Below, in pieces: positions 16,472-25,484 of a stretch of DNA of 39,140 bases. The translations under genes and the position numbers were made by a program. Source of the stretch: JAVBPT01 sp031549455 (GTDB taxonomy: Bacteria; Bacillota; Clostridia; Lachnospirales; JAKSVV01); assembly GCA_031549455.1 (NCBI GenBank), contig JAVBPT010000051.1, forward strand, positions 1 to 39,140, written 5' to 3'. The notes under the pieces were generated by a model. That model had not been told where the DNA came from. It made no database searches and saw only the letters and a list, made by a program, of their open reading frames with translations. The first letter of the stretch is position 1, and every line of letters starts with the position of its first letter.

Positions 16472-17170
16472 ATGAATCTAACGATTAAAGATTTGCCAGT
16501 TTCAGAAAGGCCACGAGAAAAGCTAATCAAATATGGGGCGGAAAACCTTTCGGAGGCAGAACTTCTTTCAATTATCTTAAGGGTGGGAACCAGGAAAGAA
16601 CGGGTGACGGAGGTGGCCAACAAGATCCTAAATTACTATGATCCGAAGGAGGGGATTACCACTTTGCTTCGCATCTCCATTGATGAGTTAGTTGGAATTC
16701 ATGGAATCGGAATAGCCAAAGCGGTTCAGGTTAAAGCCATTGCGGAACTTTCACTCAGATTACATCAAGCAATTAAGAAAGAAAAAATAAGCATTTTGGA
16801 TTCAAAAAGTGTTTTTGAGTATTATAAATATGAACTGAGACATAAAAAAGAAGAAGTATTCATTGCGCTCTATCTGGATGTGAAACTAAATATAATTACG
16901 GAGAAACGAATTGGAGGCGGCTTTATTGATCGGGTGGATATCTCTCCCAGAGAGGTTTTTAGAGAGGCGATCTTAAAGGGCGCAAAGTCGATCATCCTAA
17001 TTCACAATCATGTCTCGGGAGATTCTACACCAAGTGATAACGACATAGTTCTCACAGAGAGGCTAATAGAGTGCGGATTATATTTGGGAATTCATGTAAT
17101 AGATCACATCATTATCGGTGACAATAATTATAAATCTTTAAAAGAAGGTTTGGTTGTAAATTTTATATAG
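16472..17170 (+). CDS. radC: RadC/JAB-domain protein
   Basis: 232 residues from ATG 16472, which has GGAGGAG at 16463-16469; the in-frame ATG 16451 lacks such a site. An N-terminal helix-hairpin-helix region (ELVGIHGIGIAKAVQVKAIAEL) precedes the JAB1/MPN-type metalloprotein domain with the HNHVSGDSTPSDND motif. The name RadC is historical; its true role is unsettled. It sits between maf and mreC, the classic place, except that mreB, which normally follows, is missing. Confidence 0.9.
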   Translation: MNLTIKDLPVSERPREKLIKYGAENLSEAELLSIILRVGTRKERVTEVANKILNYYDPKEGITTLLRISIDELVGIHGIGIAKAVQVKAIAELSLRLHQAIKKEKISILDSKSVFEYYKYELRHKKEEVFIALYLDVKLNIITEKRIGGGFIDRVDISPREVFREAILKGAKSIILIHNHVSGDSTPSDNDIVLTERLIECGLYLGIHVIDHIIIGDNNYKSLKEGLVVNFI

Positions 17171-17182
17171 AAAGGAAAACGG

Positions 17183-18034
17183 ATGTTTACAGATAGTTTT
17201 AAAAAGTACCTATTAATTGCGGTATCAATTGTGTTAATTATAACAATATTAGTGGTTGCAAGGACAAAGCGTGTCACGCCAGCGGAAAATATGATTTCTG
17301 CAGTTACCATACCCGTGCAAAAAGTTTTTGTAAATGTCAACAATTGGTTTTCTAAACAATTTACCTTTATCAAACAGATCGGAAAATTAAAAGAGGAGAA
17401 CGAAAAATTACGAGATGAGATTGACAAACTAAAGTTGGATAACAGTACGTATCAGACTTATAAAGATGCCAATGAAGAGTTAAGGGTACTCCTGGAAATT
17501 AAGAGAAAAAATATTTTGTCTTTTGTGTGCGGAGCGAGCGTTGTGGGGGTTGATCCCAGTAACGTGAGTCGGGTTTACATTATCGACAGGGGAACAAAAG
17601 ACGGGCTTTCAAAAGACATGGTGGTGATCAACTCAGATGGACTTGTGGGTAGGATTTTTGAAGTGGGATCAAACCACTCGAAGGTCATCAGCATTATTGA
17701 CGACCGAATGGTTGTGGGTGCAGAGGTGGTGAGAACCAAGCAAAAGGTAATTGTGAATGGAGACAACGTCAATAGCAAAAACTCGGCCTTTATTTCGAAC
17801 ATTACGGTTGAATCCGATTTACTCGAGGGGGACGAGATCAGTACATCCAATACAAGTATTGTTTTCCCGGAGGGCATTACCATAGGCAGAGTAGAAAAGA
17901 TATTTTCAGACAACAATGACCTAACCAAAAGTGCCAGAGTAAAACCGGCAGTTGACTTTGATAAAGCAAAGTATGTATTGGTTATAAAAAATAAAGAAAT
18001 GGTGGAGGCGGGAATTGAAGAGCTTCTTCATTAA
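17183..18034 (+). CDS. mreC: Rod shape-determining protein MreC
   Basis: 283 residues; ATG at 17183, 12 bases after radC. A short cytoplasmic N-terminus, one transmembrane segment (about 10-26), a coiled coil (65-105, KLKEENEKLRDEIDKLKLDN) and the beta-barrel core with DRGTKDGLSKDMVVINSDGLVGRI are typical. MreC scaffolds the elongation machinery outside the membrane with MreD and PBP2. Its 3' end overlaps mreD by 20 bases. Confidence 0.92.
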   Translation: MFTDSFKKYLLIAVSIVLIITILVVARTKRVTPAENMISAVTIPVQKVFVNVNNWFSKQFTFIKQIGKLKEENEKLRDEIDKLKLDNSTYQTYKDANEELRVLLEIKRKNILSFVCGASVVGVDPSNVSRVYIIDRGTKDGLSKDMVVINSDGLVGRIFEVGSNHSKVISIIDDRMVVGAEVVRTKQKVIVNGDNVNSKNSAFISNITVESDLLEGDEISTSNTSIVFPEGITIGRVEKIFSDNNDLTKSARVKPAVDFDKAKYVLVIKNKEMVEAGIEELLH

Positions 18035-18512
18035 TTTCACGATTCTTCTTGTGATGAATATTTTGTTTGCGGTGTATCTTCCGATGATTGATATCCAAAA
18101 TATCTATCCATCCGTTCACATCGCAATCGTCGTGTTATACGCATCCTATTTTCCACTGGATAAAAGTTTGGTGGCGGGTTTTTTGATTGGTATTTTATAT
18201 GATTCGTTTTTTGGGGTCTACTTTGGCTATAACGCCTTTTTATATATGTGGATTGCTTATTTTACCAACAAGGCTATTCGAAAATATTTTGGAAATGAAC
18301 CGATCATCGTGTGTGCGCTTGCACTGGCTGCAAGTTTTGTATATAACGTCATCACTTACTTCTTTTTCTATTTATTCAGTGGGAAGACATATTTTGGCAC
18401 ATTTTTGTTCAAAATAATCTTACCGGAGATGATTTACACGTTATTGATATTTTTTGTTTTATACAATGTATTTATGTTTTATAGAGATAAAGCAAAAAAA
18501 TTAAGAATTTAA
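18015..18512 (+). CDS. mreD: Rod shape-determining protein MreD
   Basis: 165 residues with about five hydrophobic segments. The start is TTG 18015, inside mreC, with GGAGG at 18004-18008 giving good spacing. The pattern FPLDKSLVAGFLIGILYDSFFGVYFGYNAFLY is typical of MreD (GLxxDxxxG). It acts with MreC and PBP2 in cell elongation. Overlap with mreC implies translational coupling. Confidence 0.88.
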   Translation: MKSFFINFTILLVMNILFAVYLPMIDIQNIYPSVHIAIVVLYASYFPLDKSLVAGFLIGILYDSFFGVYFGYNAFLYMWIAYFTNKAIRKYFGNEPIIVCALALAASFVYNVITYFFFYLFSGKTYFGTFLFKIILPEMIYTLLIFFVLYNVFMFYRDKAKKLRI

Positions 18513-18523
18513 AGGAGAAACGA

Positions 18524-21022
18524 ATGTGGAACTTTTTTTATAGATTTTCCAAAGTGGCAAATGAAAGAATTTATATTTTTTTGTTTTTGATGTTCATCGG
18601 TTTTCTTGTTCTAACCATACGACTTTTTAACCTACAGATCTTAGAGGGAGATGAACATTATGTAGAGTTTAAAGAAAGTATTATAAGAGAGGTGTCGGTG
18701 AGCGCACAAAGGGGATACATTTATGATAAGTATGGGATTCCCCTCGCCTCTACCAAGATCGTTTATAATCTAAAGTATGATCGAAATATGAAAGCAACCA
18801 GTGACGAGTTAAATCGGTTACTTCTTGAGGTGATCAAGGTGCTTAGGAAAAGTGACAGAGACATCATTGATGAATTGCCGATCTCAATGGAGAGACCCTA
18901 CAAGTTTACATACACAAGTGAGACGAAGGTGAAAAACTGGCTTGAAAAAGATATTGATATGAAGGTCGAACAACTTCCAAGTAACTTTGATGCCGAACCA
19001 GCAATCAACTTCCTAAAAGAAAAATTTGAGATCGATTATCCAGACGAATCAGAGCACACCATAAGAAGGCTCATTGCCCTTCGGTATTCTCTTTACATAA
19101 AACGATACTATAGCTATCTTCCGCTGGTGGTTGCATCGGATGTAAATGATAGCATTGTTATTGAATTAGAAGAGAAAAAAGAGGTCTTTCCGGGCTTATA
19201 TGTGGAGGCGGAGCCGATTCGGGATTATACCAGCCCCAAGGCATTTGCCCATATTTTGGGCTATCTTGGGAAAATTAATGAGACAGAGTATGAAGAGCTG
19301 AAGAGTGTAGGCTATACAACAGATGATATGATTGGAAAAACTGGAATCGAAAAAGAAATGGAAAAGTACTTGCGCGGTGTGGACGGTAAAAAGATTGTAG
19401 AGGTTGACAACTTGGGCAGAAAAATTAGTAGTACTAACGTCATTGAGCCGATCAATGGGAATAACATCTATCTTAACATCGATGCCAAGTTCCAGGAAAA
19501 AGTATATAATACGGTTGAGAAACAGCTCAATGAGATTCTTATTTCCAGAATCAATGGAAGCTCACCAAGGGGGGTCATCTCCATTGGAAATGTTTATAAC
19601 GCACTTGCAGAAGGGAACGCGATTGTGCTTTCCGTTCTCCTAAAAGCCACTTCTGGCGTGCAAAAGATAGTGGGAGAACGCCTGCTCTCAAATATGACAG
19701 AAGAAGAGACCTATCGTCAGGCATTCTCTAGAATGGCCAAATCGGGCCTAATCAGCTATAGAGAATTGCTTCAAATTTTAGTAGAGCAGGGAAAGATTGT
19801 AGATGAAACTTTGGTAAATGCCATTGGCAGAGGAAGTTGGTCTTCTACGCAAATTATGATGGAGTGTCTAAAAAGACAACAAATCAATGCGGAGGATTTA
19901 TGGCTCAATCCCGGGGCAGCAGCGGCGGTGGTACTGGATGTGAAGACGGGGAAAGTATTGGCTATGGTAAATTATCCGAGTTATGATTCAAACAAATTTA
20001 TTGGCAACTTTGATCAGGAATATTACAGCGGACTCATTAACAATCCGGCGACCCCGCTGATCAATCGGGCACTTACACAAAGAAAAGCGCCTGGATCTAC
20101 CTTTAAAATGATTACAGCAATTGCGGGACTCGAGGAAGGGGTCATTACGTCTTATTCAACTATATACGATAAGTCTATTTTCACGGAGGCCGGAAATTTG
20201 GCGGCAAAGTGTTGGATTTATCCGGGATCGCATGGATCGGTCAATGTGATAAAAGCACTGGAGGTGTCCTGTAACTATTTCTTTTATACAGTGGGATACA
20301 ATCTGGCAAGAAGTGATACTGGTCGGATTAGCATGAAAGCGATTAACGCGATTAATAAATATGCCAACCTGTTTGGCTTAAATAGCAAAAGTGGAATTGA
20401 GCTTGCAAGTGTTGAATACGTACCTCAAATGGCCTCTCCCGAATTCAAAGAGAAGGTGATTTTGGCAAGCAATCCGAGCGCATCCCAGTATGATACCAGA
20501 TGGTTTGACGGGGATACGATTCGAGCGGCAATTGGGCAATCTTATAACAACTTTGCACCGATTCATATGGCAAAATATGTTGCCACCATTGCTTCTAGTG
20601 GTCTTCGGTATACACCGTATCTGATCGATCGGATTGAGATTAGAAGTTCGAATGAAAACATTAAAAATATGCCTAAGTTGGAGGCAAAGTTGGATATTAA
20701 ACAGGAAACGTTTGATACCGTTAAAAAGGGAATGCTCAATGTAACGCAAGGCGTAAATGGAACCGCCAGGGGCTCCTTTACCAACTTTAACATCAACGTG
20801 GCCGCCAAAACGGGGACGGCGCAGGAGGGCCCTGTTCTAGAGCATGCTTGGTTTGTTGGCTTTGCTCCGTATGAGGATCCACAGATCGCAGTGGTGACTT
20901 TTATCCCATACAATTATGTCTCAACCCATGCCACCATACTGGCTAAAAATATTATAAATGACTACTTTACTATTGACTATTCGTATGATTTAATGTATAA
21001 CGATAATATACTTATGAAGTAG
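18524..21022 (+). CDS. mrdA: Penicillin-binding protein 2 (transpeptidase)
   Basis: 832 residues; ATG at 18524 behind AAAGGAG. One N-terminal membrane anchor (about 17-37), a dimerisation domain with QRGYIYDKYGIPLA, and a transpeptidase domain with STFK (525-528, active Ser), SCN (582-584) and KTGTAQ (from 762). This is the monofunctional class B PBP that crosslinks peptidoglycan during elongation. About 120-135 extra residues (roughly 340-462) lie between the NIYLNIDAKFQ strand and AAAVVLDVKTGKVLAMVNYPS. I recall similar inserts in Lachnospiraceae PBP2, so this is probably lineage-typical. Confidence 0.92.
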   Translation: MWNFFYRFSKVANERIYIFLFLMFIGFLVLTIRLFNLQILEGDEHYVEFKESIIREVSVSAQRGYIYDKYGIPLASTKIVYNLKYDRNMKATSDELNRLLLEVIKVLRKSDRDIIDELPISMERPYKFTYTSETKVKNWLEKDIDMKVEQLPSNFDAEPAINFLKEKFEIDYPDESEHTIRRLIALRYSLYIKRYYSYLPLVVASDVNDSIVIELEEKKEVFPGLYVEAEPIRDYTSPKAFAHILGYLGKINETEYEELKSVGYTTDDMIGKTGIEKEMEKYLRGVDGKKIVEVDNLGRKISSTNVIEPINGNNIYLNIDAKFQEKVYNTVEKQLNEILISRINGSSPRGVISIGNVYNALAEGNAIVLSVLLKATSGVQKIVGERLLSNMTEEETYRQAFSRMAKSGLISYRELLQILVEQGKIVDETLVNAIGRGSWSSTQIMMECLKRQQINAEDLWLNPGAAAAVVLDVKTGKVLAMVNYPSYDSNKFIGNFDQEYYSGLINNPATPLINRALTQRKAPGSTFKMITAIAGLEEGVITSYSTIYDKSIFTEAGNLAAKCWIYPGSHGSVNVIKALEVSCNYFFYTVGYNLARSDTGRISMKAINAINKYANLFGLNSKSGIELASVEYVPQMASPEFKEKVILASNPSASQYDTRWFDGDTIRAAIGQSYNNFAPIHMAKYVATIASSGLRYTPYLIDRIEIRSSNENIKNMPKLEAKLDIKQETFDTVKKGMLNVTQGVNGTARGSFTNFNINVAAKTGTAQEGPVLEHAWFVGFAPYEDPQIAVVTFIPYNYVSTHATILAKNIINDYFTIDYSYDLMYNDNILMK

Positions 21023-21033
21023 GAAGGTGTTTT

Positions 21034-21681
21034 ATGGAAGATAGTGGAATCATGTTTAAAGGAAATAAACAGGGAATAACCATATTCCTAGATCATACAT
21101 TGAAATTTGATCAACTGATTGTAAATCTTGAAAAGAAGATGGATGAAGCCAAGGAATTCTTTGGCGGGGCGAGCGCAGGTGTTCTTTTAAAGGGAAGAGA
21201 ACTTTCGGAAGCAGAAGAGGATGCCATCACCTTTTTAATTAAACAAAAAATGAATCTGGATGTAAAATATATTACAACAGAAAAGTTCCTGGATCTTCGT
21301 GATCATCATGATGAGGATAAGGATAAAAAAGATTATGATAATACCTTATTTTATCATGCTACACTTCGGTCAGGACAAGTCTTAAAGTATGAGGGAAGTA
21401 TTGTGATTTTTGGAGATGTTAATCCGGGGGCGGAAGTGATCTCGGGCGGCAACCTGGTTGTGGTTGGGAGGCTCAAAGGAATTGCGCAAGCGGGGTGTAA
21501 AAATCCAAACGCTTATATCATTGCTTTTGATATGAATCCAATGCAGCTTCGAATCGCGGATGTGATCGCAAGATCTCCAGATGAGGAAGCGAGCGATGAA
21601 CGAATTGAAAAGCCACATAAGGCGCGTCTTGTACACAACAAAATATACATAGAGCCAATAGAGGGCACATTTAATATTTAA
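21034..21681 (+). CDS. minC: Septum site-determining protein MinC
   Basis: 215 residues; ATG at 21034 behind AGGAAGG, 11 bases after the PBP2 gene. The N-terminal domain (1-100) resembles MinC N-domains (VLLKGRELSEAEED); the C-terminal beta helix has LRSGQVLKYEGSIVIFGDVN, PGAEVISGGNLVVVGRLKG and AGCKNPNAYIIAFDM. MinC blocks FtsZ assembly away from mid-cell and needs MinD at the membrane. minD normally follows; here a terminator and guaB follow instead. The linker (HHDEDKDKKDYD) is acidic. Confidence 0.9.
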   Translation: MEDSGIMFKGNKQGITIFLDHTLKFDQLIVNLEKKMDEAKEFFGGASAGVLLKGRELSEAEEDAITFLIKQKMNLDVKYITTEKFLDLRDHHDEDKDKKDYDNTLFYHATLRSGQVLKYEGSIVIFGDVNPGAEVISGGNLVVVGRLKGIAQAGCKNPNAYIIAFDMNPMQLRIADVIARSPDEEASDERIEKPHKARLVHNKIYIEPIEGTFNI

Positions 21682-21687
21682 GGAAAC

Positions 21688-21721
21688 AAGGGGAATACCA
21701 TGCAAAGCAGTATTCCTTTTT
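21688..21721 (+). terminator. Hairpin terminator between minC and guaB
   Basis: AAGGGGAATAC (21688-21698), an 11-base loop, GTATTCCTTTT (21710-21720), with two G-T pairs and a short T run. It is followed within 30 bases by the guaB gene with no visible promoter, so it may be leaky or act as an attenuator. Confidence 0.7.
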
Positions 21722-21748
21722 AAAAAATAGAAATAAAAGGAGGACCTC

Positions 21749-23251
21749 ATGTCAAAGCTAATACTAGAACCATCGAAAACATTTAGTGAATTTTTATTGT
21801 TGCCGAATTTAACAACAGGTGAGTGCACACCAGATAAGGTGCATTTAAGAACACCTCTTGTAAAGTTTAAGGAAAAGGAAGAGCCGAGTATGTATCTGAA
21901 TATTCCTTTTACCTCAGCAGCCATGCAATCTGTTTCGGGTGAAAAGATGTCGGTGGCATTAGCACGATCAGGAGGGATTTCCTTTATCTATTGTTCTCAA
22001 ACGATCGAGGACCAAGCGCAAATGATTCGGAATATCAAAAAATATAAATCGGGGTTTGTGGTGAGCGATTCAAATGTGTCGGTCAAACAAACTCTAAAAG
22101 ACGTACTGGAGGTCACAAAAAGAACAGGTCACAGCAGCGTAGCGGTTACAGACAATGGCAAAAGTGATGGAAAGTTATTGGGATTGATCACCAAAAAGGA
22201 CTACAGATTGTCCAGAGATCCAATGGAATTATCAGTGGAAAAGATCATGACGCCCCTCTTGAAACTTGTAACAGCGGGCGAAGAGGTTACACTGGATGAG
22301 GCCAATGACATCATCTGGGAGAATAAGATCAGCACACTGCCTATCATTGGCAAGGAGGGGAACCTGAAGTATCTTGTTTTCAGAAGAGATTATGAGGATC
22401 ATAAAGAAAATCCGGATTCTTTAATGGATGAGAAAAAAAGTTTTCTAGTTGGTGCATCGGTGAATACAAGAGATTATAAGGAGAGGATCCCTGCACTCGT
22501 GGAAGCGGGAGCAGATGTCCTTTGTATCGATTCGTCTGATGGTTACTCTGTATGGCAAAAAGAGGTCATCGAATTTGTACGGAAAAAATATGGAGAAACG
22601 GTAAAGATTGGTGCAGGAAACGTGGTGGATGAAGAGGCCTTCTTATACCTTGCAAAAGCAGGGGCAGACTTTGTAAAGGTCGGAATTGGAGGGGGCTCAA
22701 TCTGTATTACGAGGGAGCAAAAAGGAATTGGAAGGGGACAGGCGAGTGCGGTGGTTGAGGTGGCGGCCGCAAGAGATCAATATTTTAAGGAGACCAAAAC
22801 CTATATACCGATTTGTTCAGACGGTGGAATCGTCCATGACTACCATATGGTGCTTGCACTTGCAATGGGAGCCGACTTCTTGATGCTTGGAAGATACTTT
22901 GCAAGATTTGATGAGAGCCCAACCGATAAAGTGGTTGTAAACAATAGCTTTTATAAGGAGTACTGGGGAGAAGGCTCAAATAGGGCAAAAAACTGGCAAA
23001 GGTATGACGCAGGAACCAACAGCAAACTCCAATTTGAAGAAGGGGTTGATTCCTATGTGCCTTATGCGGGAAAACTTAAAGACAATATGGACCAAACGAT
23101 CTATAAGATCAAATCCACGATGTGCAACTGCGGGTCTAGGAGCATCGAAGAATTGCAGCAAAAAGCGAGAATCACAGTGGTGTCCAATACCAGTATTATT
23201 GAGGGCGGCGCCCATGACGTAATGCTCAAAAATAATATTCAAATAAAGTAG
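21749..23251 (+). CDS. guaB: IMP dehydrogenase
   Basis: 500 residues; ATG at 21749 behind AAAGGAGG. It oxidises IMP to XMP, the first committed step to GMP. Visible: a CBS-domain pair inserted at about 95-210, VLCIDSSDG (NAD-side Asp), KIGAGNVVD, the catalytic loop VGIGGGSICITREQKGIGRG with the active Cys, and PICSDGGIV with MLGRYFA. The GGGSICITRE form differs from the GPGSICTTR of Bacillus and E. coli and belongs to a recognised second IMPDH group. It occupies the place where minD is expected. Confidence 0.92.
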   Translation: MSKLILEPSKTFSEFLLLPNLTTGECTPDKVHLRTPLVKFKEKEEPSMYLNIPFTSAAMQSVSGEKMSVALARSGGISFIYCSQTIEDQAQMIRNIKKYKSGFVVSDSNVSVKQTLKDVLEVTKRTGHSSVAVTDNGKSDGKLLGLITKKDYRLSRDPMELSVEKIMTPLLKLVTAGEEVTLDEANDIIWENKISTLPIIGKEGNLKYLVFRRDYEDHKENPDSLMDEKKSFLVGASVNTRDYKERIPALVEAGADVLCIDSSDGYSVWQKEVIEFVRKKYGETVKIGAGNVVDEEAFLYLAKAGADFVKVGIGGGSICITREQKGIGRGQASAVVEVAAARDQYFKETKTYIPICSDGGIVHDYHMVLALAMGADFLMLGRYFARFDESPTDKVVVNNSFYKEYWGEGSNRAKNWQRYDAGTNSKLQFEEGVDSYVPYAGKLKDNMDQTIYKIKSTMCNCGSRSIEELQQKARITVVSNTSIIEGGAHDVMLKNNIQIK

Positions 23252-23265
23252 GAAAGTGAGTTTAA

Positions 23266-24498
23266 ATGATAAAATTTGTACATTGTTCGGACATTCATCT
23301 GGGGGCAAATCCTTATAGCGTGGAAGAGAAAATGGATGATATGAAGGTTGCCTTCTGCGAGGCGGTGAATTTCGCAGTCTCTAATCGGGTGGATTTTTTT
23401 ATTATAGCAGGAGACCTCTTTGATAAGAAGGTTTTAAATGCAAAGACATTAGAACAGGCGATGGAGGCAATCAAACCATTGAACGATGCAAAGATTCCCG
23501 TCTATGTGATTGAGGGAAACCATGATAGCTCTACCATCCTTCATAAATATTCATGGCTTGAGTTTTTGTCACAACGGGGAAGCATTATCTTACTGAAACC
23601 AGATGGAACGAGTTTAAATAGATGGGATGAGTTAACCAAAACAGGTTGTATTTATGAAACGGATCAATATGTTTTATATGGGTTAGGCTACCCAGGAGTT
23701 ACTAGTAAAAGCTATATTAATCAGGTGACGAGCTCTATGAAAAAAACCGATAAAATTTTGATCACCATTCTGCATACTGGCATTGACCGTTTTGTAACAG
23801 AGGGTATGGCGGGGCTGCGGGAAGAGGATGCCAAAGAACTTTTTGATATGAGTGACTATATTGCATTAGGGCACATCCACAATCGATACCAAAGCGAGGA
23901 AAATAAATATTATAATCCGGGCTCCCTGGAAAATGTGAGAATACCACAAAAAGAGGAGGAGAAGGGCTTTTACTTTGTTACGATTGACGAGAAAACCAAA
24001 AAAGTGAGAGCAGAGCATAAAGCCACACTAAAAAGACCTACTTATAATCTCACAATCGATCTCTCTGTGGTGAACAATCTAGATGGGGCGACCGAGTACA
24101 TCGTTGAGGCTGTCAAAAAAAATGTGAAAGAGAATGAAAAAGAAATGGTGCTTCAGCTAAAACTAAGGGGTGAGTTAAAGGAGGGGGGAACACAGATTCA
24201 CATTGGAGAGCTAAAGGAGAGATTACAAAAAGAATTTAGCATCCTCTATATTGAGATTTTAAACCTTATGTCTAATAAGAAAAGGGGAACGAATGACCAG
24301 GAGAGTTATACGAGAGAGGAGATTGAGGAGAGGGTAATGAAAGACCTGATCCTTGAAGAGGGTTTTCAGGATAAGGATATAGACGCCTTATATGATGTGG
24401 TTAAGATGATGAAACAGACCGGGATGAACGAGGAGGTTTTGTTGAGCTCAAAAGAAGGGGAAGAACTCGTAGACAAGATCACCAAAATAATTGTATAA
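23266..24498 (+). CDS. SbcD/Mre11-like metallophosphoesterase
   Basis: 410 residues; ATG at 23266 behind AGGAAAG. The phosphoesterase motifs are complete: CSDIHLG (DxH), IIAGDLFDKK, EGNHDSS, TILHTG and ALGHIHNR, followed by the PGSLENVR capping strand. Such proteins are Mn-dependent DNA nucleases that normally pair with an SbcC/Rad50 ATPase; none is adjacent. It could be SbcD or the YhaO group. The C-terminal 150 residues are charged and less typical. Confidence 0.85.
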   Translation: MIKFVHCSDIHLGANPYSVEEKMDDMKVAFCEAVNFAVSNRVDFFIIAGDLFDKKVLNAKTLEQAMEAIKPLNDAKIPVYVIEGNHDSSTILHKYSWLEFLSQRGSIILLKPDGTSLNRWDELTKTGCIYETDQYVLYGLGYPGVTSKSYINQVTSSMKKTDKILITILHTGIDRFVTEGMAGLREEDAKELFDMSDYIALGHIHNRYQSEENKYYNPGSLENVRIPQKEEEKGFYFVTIDEKTKKVRAEHKATLKRPTYNLTIDLSVVNNLDGATEYIVEAVKKNVKENEKEMVLQLKLRGELKEGGTQIHIGELKERLQKEFSILYIEILNLMSNKKRGTNDQESYTREEIEERVMKDLILEEGFQDKDIDALYDVVKMMKQTGMNEEVLLSSKEGEELVDKITKIIV

Positions 24499-24524
24499 TA
24501 TGTGATGCCACCGAATAGTATCTA

Positions 24525-24546
24525 CCAATAGCAAAACTATTGGAGG
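24525..24546 (+). promoter_or_regulatory. Hairpin overlapping the manA start region
   Basis: CCAATAG (24525-24531), loop CAAAA, CTATTGG (24537-24543). The 3' arm covers the TTG at 24540 and the first two bases of GGAGG (24542-24546), the only Shine-Dalgarno-like site for manA, so pairing would mask it. Confidence 0.5.
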
Positions 24547-25484
24547 TTCATACGGAAAAGTATCCAATCAAATTTGTGCCAATATCAAAAGAGGTGATAT
24601 GGGGAGTAGAAAATATTAAAAAAGATTTGAATATCCAAGTGGATGGAAGCGCTCATAAGAAAATCGGAGAGATATGGCTTCTATCGGACAACAAAAGGCA
24701 AAGCATTATTGCAAATGGCAGTTACAAGGGAATGAAACTAGGCGCCTTTTATCAAAAGTACAAAGAAGAGATTTTTATGGATGCCACGACGCAAGACTTT
24801 CCCCTTTTGATTAAATATATTGTGACAGATGACAGGCTATCTGTACAGGTGCATCCGGATGATGCCTACGCAATGATTCATGAAAAGTCTATTGGAAAAA
24901 CGGAGGCTTGGTATGTGTTAGAGAATAAAGAAGGAAAAGAGCTGATCCTGTCGTTTAACGAAAAAGTAACAGAAGAAAATTATTGCTCACTTTTGAAAAA
25001 TGAAACGGCTGACCTGGAAAAATATTTAAATCAAGTCAAGGTAGAAAAGGGGGATCTGGTGCAGATTGAGCCTGGGATGGTGCATGCACTTCCTCGTGGA
25101 ATGAAAATACTGGAGGTACAGCAGAATAGCGATGTGACTTACAGAATCTATGATTATAACCGTCCAGATCTTGACGGAAGAATGAGAGCGCTTCACCTTG
25201 ATAAAGCATTGGATGTGATTGACCTAAAGAAAAAGGTAGTGGTAAAGAAAAAGAAACTCAAAACCCACTATTTTTCTATAGAGGAAATAAAAACGGACGC
25301 TTTATGCAAGATGGAGGATGAGTATATTTATATTCCGCTTGAAAGGGATATGGGGATTCTATACGACAGGAAAGAGGAAAACGTCCAAAGGATGGAGCTT
25401 GTTTTTATACCGAGGGGACTATGTGCCATGTGGATGAATACAGGCAAATTGCTCAAGATTGGTTTTGGAAAGAGGAAAGAATGA
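24540..25484 (+). CDS. manA: Mannose-6-phosphate isomerase, class I
   Basis: Up to 314 residues. It interconverts fructose-6-phosphate and mannose-6-phosphate and is zinc-dependent. Visible: YPIKFVPISKEVIWG at the N-terminus, GEIWLLSD, the zinc motif LSVQVHPDDAYA (Gln and His), KTEAWYVL (Glu), PGMVHALPRG (His) and QQNSDVTYRIYDY. The start is uncertain. TTG 24540 lies in a hairpin and has no ribosome site before it. GGAGG at 24542-24546 would best serve the in-frame ACG at 24552, giving a family-like EKYPIKF beginning; ACG starts are rare. The stop overlaps the rnr start as ATGA. Confidence 0.88.
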   Translation: MEVHTEKYPIKFVPISKEVIWGVENIKKDLNIQVDGSAHKKIGEIWLLSDNKRQSIIANGSYKGMKLGAFYQKYKEEIFMDATTQDFPLLIKYIVTDDRLSVQVHPDDAYAMIHEKSIGKTEAWYVLENKEGKELILSFNEKVTEENYCSLLKNETADLEKYLNQVKVEKGDLVQIEPGMVHALPRGMKILEVQQNSDVTYRIYDYNRPDLDGRMRALHLDKALDVIDLKKKVVVKKKKLKTHYFSIEEIKTDALCKMEDEYIYIPLERDMGILYDRKEENVQRMELVFIPRGLCAMWMNTGKLLKIGFGKRKE

